NCBI RefSeq assembly: GCF_900109145.1
Contig: NZ_FNYY01000001.1
Location: forward strand, 496,001 to 560,000
DNA: 64,000 nt
Direction of reading: 5' to 3'
Source: Marinovum algicola
Lineage (GTDB): Bacteria; Pseudomonadota; Alphaproteobacteria; Rhodobacterales; Rhodobacteraceae
Shown here: positions 8,371 through 16,244 of the stretch, piece by piece
Position numbering within the stretch: position 1 is the first letter of the stretch
Layout: each line of letters opens with the position of its first letter
Notes under the pieces: generated by a model
Database searches by the model: none
What the model was told of the DNA's origin: nothing
What the model saw: only the letters and a program-made list of their open reading frames with translations
Position numbers and translations under genes: made by a program

Positions 8371-9407
8371 GCCTGTCGTCGGTCGGCAAGACATTTGCGG
8401 GCGCCCCCGCCTTGTCCGACATCACCACCCGCTTCGAAGACGGGGAATTCATTGCGCTGCTGGGGCCGTCGGGCTGCGGCAAGACCACGCTTCTGCGGCT
8501 TCTGGCCGGCTTCGAGATGCCGAGCGCCGGGCAGATCGGCATTGGCCGGCGCACCATGGCCGATGCCGGCAGCGGCGCGATGGTGCCGCCAGAGCGTCGC
8601 AACATCGGCTTCGTGTTCCAATCCTATGCGCTCTGGCCGCATATGTCCGTGCGCCGCAACATCGCGTATCCGCTGGAAATTCGCCGGCTGGCCCGGGCGC
8701 AGATTGCCGAGCAGACCGAGGCGGCGCTGGCCGCCACCGGGCTTGGCGCCTACGCCGGCCGCATGCCGTCGGAACTCTCCGGCGGGCAGCGGCAGCGGGT
8801 CGCGCTGGCGCGCTGTCTGGTGTCCGATCCCGACGCCGTGCTGCTGGATGAGCCGCTGGCCAATCTGGATGTGGCGCTTCGGGCCTCGATGCAGGGGGTG
8901 TTCACCGATTTCCACCGGCGCACCGGCGCGACCATGGTCTATGTCACCCACGACCAGGCCGAAGCCATGGCCATGGCCGACCGGATCGCGGTGCTGGATC
9001 GCGGCACGATCCAGCAATTCGACACGCCCCAGACGCTTTATGAGCGCCCGCGCAACCGGTTTGTGGCCGAGTTCGTCGGCCGTGGCACGGTGGTTCCGGT
9101 GCAGGCGGTCGAAGCGACCGATAGCGCGGTCCATGCTCAGGTGCTGGGCGCGCGGATCGCCGTGCAGAGCGGCCGGAACGGCGGCGGCATCGACCACGTC
9201 TGCCTGCGCCCGGAGAACCTGACCATCACCGAGACCGGCGATCTCAGGGCCAGGGTCGCGCGGGTCACCTATCTGGGCGGGAAATACCTGCTGGAAACCG
9301 TGGCCGACTGCGGCACCCGGCTGCTCGCCGAGACGCGGGCAAAATTCGATGTCGGCGCCCAACTCGGCCTGACCATCACCACCCCATGGGCGTTTTCCGA
9401 GGACTGA
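8358..9407 (+). CDS. ABC transporter ATPase, FbpC/PotA type (349 aa)
   Basis: Walker A GPSGCGKT at residues 36-43, signature LSGGQRQR at 140-147, Walker B VLLDEP at 161-166, and THDQAEAMAMADRI as switch region. The C-terminal 110 residues form a TOBE-type regulatory domain (VCLRPENLTI). The start follows AAAGGAG and lies inside the 3' end of the permease gene. It powers the importer encoded by the two preceding genes. The MBL hydrolase gene begins directly after its stop codon. Confidence 0.95.
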   Translation: MADISLSSVGKTFAGAPALSDITTRFEDGEFIALLGPSGCGKTTLLRLLAGFEMPSAGQIGIGRRTMADAGSGAMVPPERRNIGFVFQSYALWPHMSVRRNIAYPLEIRRLARAQIAEQTEAALAATGLGAYAGRMPSELSGGQRQRVALARCLVSDPDAVLLDEPLANLDVALRASMQGVFTDFHRRTGATMVYVTHDQAEAMAMADRIAVLDRGTIQQFDTPQTLYERPRNRFVAEFVGRGTVVPVQAVEATDSAVHAQVLGARIAVQSGRNGGGIDHVCLRPENLTITETGDLRARVARVTYLGGKYLLETVADCGTRLLAETRAKFDVGAQLGLTITTPWAFSED

Positions 9408-10475
9408 ATGCAAAGCGTAAGACTCCTTTCCGGCATCGGCGACAAAGGCCCCGCCTGCATGCAACTTAACCTCGGCGACCGGCGCTGGCTGCTGGATTGC
9501 GGCTTCGGCCCCGAGGCCCATGCCCATTTCGACCCTGCCTGGCTCGACGGTGCGGATGCGGTGTTCATCACCCATGACCACATCGATCATATCGGCGGCG
9601 CCTCGCATGCGGTGGAGGCCGGCCTGCCGATCTTTGCCACCGCCCAGACCGCCCGCGCCCTGCCGCCCGCGGCCGAGGTGCATCTGCTGCCCGAACAGGG
9701 CGAAACCGTTATCGACAGCGTGCGCCTGACCACCGGGCGCAACGGCCATGCCTTGGGCGGGGTCTGGATGCATTTCGCGCTGGGAGAGGGGGTGTTCTAT
9801 TCCGGCGACTGGTCCGAGGAATCCGACTGGTTCCCCTTTGATCCGCCCCCAACGGCGGCCACCGCCATTCTCGATTGCTCTTACCATCTCGACGACGTGC
9901 CGCAATCAGAGCGCTTTGCGGCGCTGGATGCGCTGCTCGACGGGCTGGAAGGCCAGGTGCTTTTGCCGGTGCCGCCCTCGGGACGCGCCGGCGAAATGGC
10001 GTTGCACCTGATCCGGCGCTACGGGGTCGAGAGCGTCATGTTCGATCCCGAATGCCAGGCAACCCTGCGCGCCGCCCTGGCCAGCGCCGCGCTAGGCCCG
10101 GCGGTGCAGGAGATCGCACCGCTGCTGTCGCGCGGGCCGATGGATCAGGCGCGCTTTCTGGTCTGCGACACGCCGAATGCCGATGGCGGCGCGGCCTGGG
10201 GCTATGTCCGGGCCTGGCATGAAAGCGGGCGTCTGGGCCGTGATGCGCATGTGGTTTTTACCGGTCACATGACCGCCCATGCGCGGGCTATCTGTCGCGT
10301 GCCGGGCGGATATTTTCAGCGCTGGAACGTGCATCCGCCGTTTCGCGATCAGGTCAGGATGCTCGAACGGCTCTGCGCGAAACGGTTTGCCCCGGCGTTC
10401 TGCGCTCAGCCCGAGGACTACTTGATCGAGGATCTCGGAGTGGAGATTTTCCTGCACGATCCGGTGCGGCTGTGA
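9408..10475 (+). CDS. MBL-fold hydrolase, beta-CASP/YSH1-like or phosphodiesterase (355 aa)
   Basis: Cytoplasmic metallo-beta-lactamase fold. The metal motif HDHIDH is at residues 56-61, with further motifs in GRNGHALGGVWM and FYSGDW. A beta-CASP-like C-terminal region is suggested by VVFTGHMTAHARAI and NVHPPFRDQVRML. The fold is shared by RNA-processing nucleases (YSH1/RNase J type) and small-molecule phosphodiesterases such as PhnP. The gene starts at the ATG immediately after the ATPase stop. Its place behind a transporter and before two phosphatases favours cleavage of an imported phosphodiester, but an RNA 3'-end role cannot be excluded. The substrate is unknown. Confidence 0.8.
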   Translation: MQSVRLLSGIGDKGPACMQLNLGDRRWLLDCGFGPEAHAHFDPAWLDGADAVFITHDHIDHIGGASHAVEAGLPIFATAQTARALPPAAEVHLLPEQGETVIDSVRLTTGRNGHALGGVWMHFALGEGVFYSGDWSEESDWFPFDPPPTAATAILDCSYHLDDVPQSERFAALDALLDGLEGQVLLPVPPSGRAGEMALHLIRRYGVESVMFDPECQATLRAALASAALGPAVQEIAPLLSRGPMDQARFLVCDTPNADGGAAWGYVRAWHESGRLGRDAHVVFTGHMTAHARAICRVPGGYFQRWNVHPPFRDQVRMLERLCAKRFAPAFCAQPEDYLIEDLGVEIFLHDPVRL

Positions 10476-11017
10476 CCGACGTCGCGCCGCCGCCCCGCAG
10501 CTTCTGCCTGATCCGCCATGGCGAGACCACGGCCAATGCCGATGGCTGCATTGCCGGGCGCACCGATGTGGCGCTGACCGAGCGCGGCCGCGCGCAGGCC
10601 CGTGCCCTGGCCGACCGTGCCTGGCCCATGCGGATCGCCCTGTATTCCAGCCCGCTGTCGCGCGCGCGGGAGACCTGCGACCTGGGCTTTCCCGGTCTGG
10701 CCTTCACCTGCCACGACGGGCTGCGCGAGCGCGACTGGGGGGTGTTCGAAGGCCGCCCCCTGGCCGACCAGCCCCGCCGCGAGGACACCCCGGAGGCCGG
10801 TGAGTGCTGGCCCGGGATGCAAGCCCGGGTGCATCAGGCGATTTGTGAAATCTGCGCCGCATCCGGCGCCGCCTTGCCCGTTCTGGTGTGCCATTCCGGC
10901 GTGATCCGCGCCGCCCGGCTGCTCTGGACCGGCGGCGGCGTCGGAGCGCGGCCCGCCAATGCCGTCCCGATCCTGTTTCAGCGATCCGGCGGCCAATTCG
11001 AGGAGAAAGAGCTATGA
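10472..11017 (+). CDS. Histidine phosphatase family protein (181 aa)
   Basis: Branch-1 histidine phosphatase. RHGE at residues 15-18 includes the phospho-accepting His16, SSPLSRARET is the conserved helix, Glu86 lies in LRERDWG, and the second catalytic His141 is in VCHSG. The GTG start overlaps the stop of the MBL gene (GTGA), so it is coupled. Members dephosphorylate small metabolites or act as phosphoglycerate mutases. The short length and lack of a long insertion favour a small-molecule phosphatase. It probably works with the MBL and HAD enzymes on material imported by the ABC transporter. Confidence 0.85.
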   Translation: MTDVAPPPRSFCLIRHGETTANADGCIAGRTDVALTERGRAQARALADRAWPMRIALYSSPLSRARETCDLGFPGLAFTCHDGLRERDWGVFEGRPLADQPRREDTPEAGECWPGMQARVHQAICEICAASGAALPVLVCHSGVIRAARLLWTGGGVGARPANAVPILFQRSGGQFEEKEL

Positions 11018-11478
11018 AAGATGCCGTTGCCACCCCCTGCGTGGTGTTTGACGTCGATGGAACCCTGGCCGAATTCGATGCCGGCAAACTGGGGCATCTG
11101 GTGCATGGGATCGAAAAGCAATGGGAGGAGTTTCACCTCGCCATGGCCGATGCTCCGCTGATCGCGCCGATCGCCAGATTGATGCAGCGGCTGAAGGAAA
11201 GCGGCGAAACCATCGTGATCTGCTCGGGCCGGCCGCGGGGCTGGGCCGACCACACGATTGCCTGGCTGCACAAGCACGATCTGCCGTTCGACGGGCTTTA
11301 CCTGCGGGGGGAAGACCAGGACGCGGCCAGCGACCCCGACGTCAAACGCCGCGCGCTGGCCGAGATGAAGGCGGACGGGCTTGTTCCCTGGCTGATCATC
11401 GATGACCGAAGCTCCGTCGTCGACGCCTGGCGGGCCGAAGGGCTTGTCTGTCTGCAATGCGCGCCCGGGGATTTCTGA
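11014..11478 (+). CDS. HAD phosphatase resembling the T4 polynucleotide kinase 3'-phosphatase domain (154 aa)
   Basis: HAD motif I DVDGT at residues 13-17 (Asp13 nucleophile, Asp15 acid/base), motif II CSGRPRGW, Lys111, and motif III IIDDRSSVVDAWR. The C-terminal stretch DDRSSVVDAW...GDF closely follows the end of T4 Pnkp as I remember it, more than generic HADs do. The T4 domain removes 3'-phosphates and 2',3'-cyclic phosphates from nucleic acids or nucleotides. The ATG overlaps the upstream stop (ATGA) behind GGAGAAAG. Last gene of the operon. No polynucleotide kinase domain and no ligase gene is present nearby. Confidence 0.82.
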   Translation: MKDAVATPCVVFDVDGTLAEFDAGKLGHLVHGIEKQWEEFHLAMADAPLIAPIARLMQRLKESGETIVICSGRPRGWADHTIAWLHKHDLPFDGLYLRGEDQDAASDPDVKRRALAEMKADGLVPWLIIDDRSSVVDAWRAEGLVCLQCAPGDF

Positions 11479-11663
11479 ACAAAGGCGCGGGGCGCGCGTC
11501 GAATAATCGGCCCACCTTGTTCTGGTGGTCGACCCCCCAAAGCCGGGACTTGGGCTGAGGGCGCCCACATCGGTAGGGGGTGAAGAAACCGGTTTGGATC
11601 GCCACGATGCGGACCACCGGCCGGAGGACCAGGCCGAGCGCGCCGGAGGCGGTCTTGACCGGT

Positions 11664-13181
11664 CTAGCCCGGCGGCGCCGGGTCCGCCGAAGCGGCGATA
11701 CGATCCGTTGGCAGGCGCAGGGTGCAGAGGAAGCCGGTTTCGTCCAGCTTTCGCTCGCAGGTGCCGTCCAACCGCCCTTCGACCATGAGCTGAATGAGCT
11801 GGGTGCCAAAGCCGATGCGTTCAGGATCGCTCGGGGTCGAGGCAAGCGGCGCGTTGCGGGTTTCGCGCCATTCGAGCACGAGATGGCCCTGCGTCGTGTC
11901 GTAACGGCCGCAGATCGACAGGCGCGCGTCTTCATAGGCCGCGTTGTGTTTCAGTGTGTTGGTCGCCAATTCGTTGAGCACCAGCGCCAGCGGCATGACC
12001 GTCTCGCCACCGACGACAAGTTCGGGTGTCTCGATCGTGATGCTGCCATGGTCGGGCAGGATCCCGATCGCGGCCCGGATCAGGGCCGGCAGCGCGAGGC
12101 CTTGGCCGCCGTCCTCGACGGCGATGCGATTGGCCCGTCCGACGGCCATCAGCCGGCCCAGAAAGGCCTCGTCGAGCTCTGCCTTGTCCTTGGCCACTTT
12201 CGAGCAGCTGCGGTAGATCGAGGCCAGGACGGTCAGGCTGTTGCCCACCCGGTGGCTCATCTCGCGGCGCAGGGTCTCGCGGTGCTCGGCGCTTTCCTTG
12301 CGTCGGATGGCGACACCGATCTGGCTGCCGATGGTCTGCAACATGCGCAGCAGCTCGCTGTCGAGCCGAGCCTCTTCGGTGCCGAAGAACTCCAGCACGC
12401 CATGCACCTGGCCGCCCTGCGACACCGGCAGGGCAACCGCCCGGGTGAGGCCGACCTGCGAAAAGGTGTCGCGCCGGACGAACTGATCGGAGGCGGAGAG
12501 GTTCTCCAGCGCCTCGAGCTGGCCGGATTGCCAGGCCCGGCCGGGAAGCCCCTCGCCCCGGCGAAAGCGCAGCGGGGCGGTGACCTCGACAACGGGGGCG
12601 AGACGCGGATCGGCGAGGTGCCAGATGCCCGTCGGATGCAGGCGGGCCTGGCGGCCGGTGCCGCGCACCACGTGGAAATGCCCCGCCTTCATGCCCGAGA
12701 CCGAGCAGACGGTGTCGAGGCAGAACTGGGTGAACTCGTCGAGCGAGACATCGTCCAGAAGCTTCTGCGCCACCGCCAGGAGCGCGTCGGCCTCGCGCGC
12801 GCGGAATTCCTGCTCGCGGCGGGCGGCCTCTTCGGCGACCATGCTGCGGATAAAGGCGTAAAAGCAGCGCTCCTCGCGCATCGGAAAGATCGACAGTTCG
12901 ACGGGAAACTCATGCCCGTCGCGGTGCATGGCAGTGATCTGGATACGTTGTTCGAGAACCGGGCCTTCGCCCGTGCGGTTGTAATGCGCCAGGCCCCGGG
13001 CGTGGGCCTCACGATATTGCGGAGGAACGATCAGATCGCCCATCAAGGCGCCCAGGGCTTCCTCCCGGGACCAGCCGAAGATCTCTTCGGCAGAGCCGTT
13101 CCACGCGGTGACGTGCCCGGATTCGTCCATGCCGACCACCGCGTCAAGCGCGCGGTTGAAGAGAGTTTCCAAAGGTACCAT
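11664..13181 (-). CDS. PAS-GAF sensor histidine kinase, HWE/HisKA_2 type (505 aa)
   Basis: Domains in order: N-terminal PAS (residues ~1-115; GMDESGHVTAWNGSAEEIFGW), a GAF domain (~130-290; FTQFCLDTVCSVSG), a HisKA_2-type phosphoacceptor with EMSHRVGNSLTVL, then an HATPase (LALVLNELATNTLKHNA). No membrane segment is visible, so it is cytoplasmic. This class often governs general stress or light responses in Alphaproteobacteria, but no response regulator lies next to it. The ATG at 13181 is used; a TTG 24 nt upstream is an alternative. It is convergent with the HAD gene across 185 bp in which I see no gene. Confidence 0.88.
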   Translation of the reverse strand: MVPLETLFNRALDAVVGMDESGHVTAWNGSAEEIFGWSREEALGALMGDLIVPPQYREAHARGLAHYNRTGEGPVLEQRIQITAMHRDGHEFPVELSIFPMREERCFYAFIRSMVAEEAARREQEFRAREADALLAVAQKLLDDVSLDEFTQFCLDTVCSVSGMKAGHFHVVRGTGRQARLHPTGIWHLADPRLAPVVEVTAPLRFRRGEGLPGRAWQSGQLEALENLSASDQFVRRDTFSQVGLTRAVALPVSQGGQVHGVLEFFGTEEARLDSELLRMLQTIGSQIGVAIRRKESAEHRETLRREMSHRVGNSLTVLASIYRSCSKVAKDKAELDEAFLGRLMAVGRANRIAVEDGGQGLALPALIRAAIGILPDHGSITIETPELVVGGETVMPLALVLNELATNTLKHNAAYEDARLSICGRYDTTQGHLVLEWRETRNAPLASTPSDPERIGFGTQLIQLMVEGRLDGTCERKLDETGFLCTLRLPTDRIAASADPAPPG

Positions 13182-13258
13182 CTGGCTCGTCCGCAGTTTC
13201 TGCAACAGCTATCCTCGCTGTGCGGCGGTGTCGAGACAATTGCCCGCAGGCCCAAGGA

Positions 13259-13574
13259 TCACGGGGGTCCGTCCAGCTCGGCCGGTCGCAGCGCGAACAC
13301 CTTCTGCCAATGGTCGATCAGCGCGATGGCGGTCTTGCTTTCTGTATTGGCATAAAGCACCATCTCGATGTCCTCATGTCCGAGGTGATGCGCGGTCGAG
13401 AGGATGTCGCCGCTTTCCAGCTCGCGGTAACACATGCTCAGCGGCAGCCAGCCCAAGCCCAGGCCTTTCAGCACCAGCTCCTTGATACCGCTCGAAAGTG
13501 CGGTTTCGCACAGCGAGTTGCGCGACATCTGCCGACGCCGCTCGAACCGATGGACCGGTTGAGCGAGGAACTGG
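13259..13574 (-). pseudogene. LysR-family regulator, C-terminal remnant
   Basis: About 105 codons encode the end of a LysR effector domain (RRRQMSRNSLCETALSSG, then KELVLKGLGLGWLPLSMCY, then IALIDHWQKVFAL). The DNA-binding half and roughly the first 190-200 residues are missing. The frame runs at about 13575 straight into the antisense of a truncated yeiH gene. LysR and YeiH genes are normally divergent neighbours (yeiE-yeiH in E. coli), so one deletion appears to have removed both N-terminal halves and the shared promoter. Confidence 0.8.
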
Positions 13575-14189
13575 GCGATCTGCGGCGCGTCGGCGGCCAT
13601 GGCCCTTGCAGCGGTCCTGCCCAGGAATGAGAATTCCGAACGCAACCTCGTCTTTACCGTGATCAGCGTGACCCTGCTCAGCACGGTGGCGATGGTCGTC
13701 TATCCGATGTTGATGACCCTGCTCGGCTTTGACGCGCGCGCCGCCGGCCTGTTTCTCGGCGGCACAATCCACGATGTCGCCCAGGTGGTGGGCGCGGGCT
13801 ACACCATGTCGGAAGAGACCGGCGACGTCTCGACGGTGGTCAAGCTGATGCGCGTGTCGCTGCTGGCGCCGGTGGTCTTCCTGATCGCGCTCGCCGCACG
13901 CAGGTCCGGCGCCACCCGGCAAAAGGCGGCTCTGCTGCCGGGCTTCGTCCTGGCCTTCCTGGGCTTTGCGATGATCAATTCGGTGGCACCGATGCCCGAG
14001 GGCCTGACGCGGACGATCGGCGACGCCTCGGGATGGCTGCTGCTCACGGCGGTCTCGGCGGTGGGCATGAAGACCTCGTTGAAACAGGTGCAGGACGTCG
14101 GCGGGCAAGCCTTTGCGCTGGTGATCTGCGAGACGCTGATCCTGGCGGGGTTCTTCCTGGGCGGATTGTGGTTCCTCGGCACGTCATGA
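13575..14189 (+). pseudogene. yeiH: YeiH/UPF0324 membrane protein, C-terminal remnant
   Basis: The frame is recognisable from AICGASAAMALAAVLP onward, a conserved central motif of the YeiH family, through FLGGTIHDVAQVVGAGY to the end. A TGA in frame at 13560-13562 and the loss of the first ~130-140 residues (family length about 330-350) leave no proper start. The ATG at 13599 lies inside the central motif. Several hydrophobic segments remain. It is the other half of the deletion scar with the LysR remnant. Confidence 0.85.
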
Positions 14190-14219
14190 GCGCCAGGGCT
14201 CGGCCGTGAGGGGGAAAAT

Positions 14220-14248
14220 GCGCCCGGGCCGGGAGCGGGCCCGGGCGC
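14220..14248 (-). terminator. Rho-independent terminator of the monooxygenase gene
   Basis: A perfect 11-bp stem (GCGCCCGGGCC at 14220-14230 and its complement at 14238-14248) with a 7-nt loop lies 7 bp beyond the stop codon at 14256. On the minus strand it is followed by GCATTTTCC. It may also stop read-through from the yeiH remnant. Confidence 0.75.
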
Positions 14249-14255
14249 CCGGGCA

Positions 14256-16055
14256 TCACGACAGGTGATGCACCTCCTGCAACCCGTAGACGGGGGTATC
14301 GAGGCCCTCCATCCGGGCCTTCAGTTGCAGCGCGAGATAGAGCGAATAATGCCGCGACTGGTGCAGGTTGCCGCCGTGGAACCAGAGATTTTCCTGCTGG
14401 GTGGGTTTCCACATGTTGCGCTGTTCGCCCTCCCAGGGGCCGGGATCCTTGGTGGTGTCGGAGCCGAGGCCCCAGACCTTGCCGACCTTGTCCGCGACCT
14501 CTTGAGAGATCAGATCGGCGGCCCAGCCGTTCATGCTGCCATACCCCGTCGCCATCACCACCAGATCGGCCTCGAGCCGGGTGCCGTCTGCCAGAACAAC
14601 GGCATCTTCCTCGAAATGATCGACCTGACCTTTCACCAGCTTGACCTCTCCATCGATAATCAGCTGGCTGGCGCCGACATCGATGTAGTAACCCGAGCCG
14701 CGGCGCAGGTATTTCATGAACAGCCCCGAGCCATCGTCGCCCCAGTCGAGCTCGAAACCGGCCTTCTCCAGCCCGGCGTAGAACTCGGCATCGCGCTCGC
14801 GCATCTGGTCGTAAAGCGGGATCTGGAAGTCATGCATGATCTTGTAGGGCAGGGAGGCAAAGATCATGTCGGCCTTTTCGGTGGTCACCCCGTTGGCCAC
14901 GGCCTCTTCGGAGTAAAGCCCGCCGAGACCGATATCCATCAGCGTCTCCGAGCGCACGATATGTGTCGAGGAGCGCTGCACCATGGTCACATCGGCATCC
15001 GCCTCCCAGAGCGCGGCGCAGATGTCATGGGCGGAATTGTTGGAGCCGACCACAACGACCTTCTTGCCGGTCCAGGCGTCGGGGCCGTCGTGCTGCGAGG
15101 AATGCTGGACCTCGCCCTTGAAGGTTTCCATGCCGGGGAAGTCGGGCAGGTTCGGTTTGCCCGACATGCCGGTCGCCAGCACAAGCTGGGTGGGGCGCAG
15201 GGTGAGCGTTTCGCCGTCGCGGTTCACCGTCACGGTCCAGCTTCCGGTGTCCTCGTCATAGCTGGCCTGCTGCACCTCCGAGCGGGTCCAGTAGTTCAGC
15301 TCCATGACCTTGGTGTACATCTCGAGCCAGTCGCCGACCTTGTCCTTGGGGGTGAACACCGGCCAGTTGTCGGGGAACTTGATATAGGGCAGGTGGTCGT
15401 ACCACACCGGGTCATGCAGACAGAGCGACTTGTAGCGGTTGCGCCATTGGTCGCCGGGGCGGTTGTGCTTGTCGAGCACGATGGTCGGCACGCCGAGCTG
15501 GCGCAGCCGCGCACTCAGCGCGATGCCGCCCTGACCGCCGCCGATGATCACCGTATAGGGCTGTTTGTCATACCCCAGCTCGGCCGCCTCGGCCTCGCGC
15601 TTTTCCTTCCAGCTCGCGCGGTTCTTTTTCGCGCCGTGCTCGGCCCCGATCGGCCGTCGCGTGCCGCGGTTTTCCTCAAAGCCTTTCAGCTCGGTCAGCG
15701 CCGTCAGCAGCGTCCAGATCCGGTCGTCCCTGAGCCGCAGAAGCCCCCAGCCGCGGCCCGCCCTGGTCTCGAAGGTGATCCAGGCGGTGATGACGCCGCC
15801 GTCTTCGGCCGGCAGTTCGGCGGATTGGATCTGAAAATTGCCGGGGCAGGTATGCGCCAGCTGACGGGTCAGCATCTCGGCGACGCCCGATGGGCCTTCG
15901 ACGGTCTTGAGGTTCCAGCTCACCGCCACCAGATCGCGCCAGTAGCTGTCGGTGGCAAAGAGATCGCTGGCACGCCTGACGTCGCCCTCCTCCAGGGCGG
16001 CGTTGAGACTGTCCAGGACCAGCTGGGTGCGGTGTGTCACCGTTGAATCGAGCAT
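14256..16055 (-). CDS. NTF2-like/flavin-containing monooxygenase fusion (599 aa)
   Basis: Residues ~1-125 look like an NTF2/SnoaL-like domain (LNAALEEGDVRRASDLFAT). From residue 165 a class B flavin monooxygenase follows: FAD motif GGGQGG at 172-177, the FMO-type stretch FKGEVQHSSQH, a second Rossmann motif in VVVVGSNNSAHD, and ATGYGSMNGW near the end. Such enzymes insert oxygen from O2 using NAD(P)H (Baeyer-Villiger, N- or S-oxidation); the substrate is unknown. The ATG follows AGGAGGA. Upstream lie two inverted TGTTGC pairs (16170-16207) that are probably activator sites. It appears monocistronic, with its own terminator. Confidence 0.88.
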   Translation of the reverse strand: MLDSTVTHRTQLVLDSLNAALEEGDVRRASDLFATDSYWRDLVAVSWNLKTVEGPSGVAEMLTRQLAHTCPGNFQIQSAELPAEDGGVITAWITFETRAGRGWGLLRLRDDRIWTLLTALTELKGFEENRGTRRPIGAEHGAKKNRASWKEKREAEAAELGYDKQPYTVIIGGGQGGIALSARLRQLGVPTIVLDKHNRPGDQWRNRYKSLCLHDPVWYDHLPYIKFPDNWPVFTPKDKVGDWLEMYTKVMELNYWTRSEVQQASYDEDTGSWTVTVNRDGETLTLRPTQLVLATGMSGKPNLPDFPGMETFKGEVQHSSQHDGPDAWTGKKVVVVGSNNSAHDICAALWEADADVTMVQRSSTHIVRSETLMDIGLGGLYSEEAVANGVTTEKADMIFASLPYKIMHDFQIPLYDQMRERDAEFYAGLEKAGFELDWGDDGSGLFMKYLRRGSGYYIDVGASQLIIDGEVKLVKGQVDHFEEDAVVLADGTRLEADLVVMATGYGSMNGWAADLISQEVADKVGKVWGLGSDTTKDPGPWEGEQRNMWKPTQQENLWFHGGNLHQSRHYSLYLALQLKARMEGLDTPVYGLQEVHHLS

Positions 16056-16169
16056 CGTGTTCCTCCTCCTGATGCACGTGGATGTGCGAGGAGTATCGCG
16101 GTGCCGCCCGCTGCCGATCCATCAAAGCCTGCGGTTCGGGCCGGGGAAAATGCGCTCTGCGCTGCGGCA

Positions 16170-16207
16170 TGTTGCAGGCGCAACAGCGGCGCAACACAGG
16201 CTGTTGC
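16170..16207 (-). promoter_or_regulatory. Tandem inverted-repeat operators upstream of the monooxygenase
   Basis: Four TGTTGC half-sites form two inverted pairs: TGTTGC-4 nt-GCAACA at 16170-16185 and GCAACA-5 nt-TGTTGC at 16191-16207. The pair centres are about 21.5 bp apart, close to two helical turns. They lie 115-150 bp before the start codon, a distance typical of enhancer-type activators. I looked for a -24/-12 sigma-54 promoter between them and the gene and found only a poor candidate. Confidence 0.5.
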
Positions 16208-16244
16208 CCGGCCCGAGGATGCAACCGCGCCCTGCGCCTTTCGG

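Noticed and set aside
5699-9407. Naming the ABC transporter a ferric iron importer (FbpABC).
   Set aside because: Family similarity alone supports it. The phosphatase-rich operon and DeoR regulator point to an organophosphate, so I left the substrate open.
16060-16120. Sigma-54 promoter for the monooxygenase gene.
   Set aside because: The best match, CGGCAC-5 nt-TACT, lacks the GC of the -12 element, so I did not annotate it.
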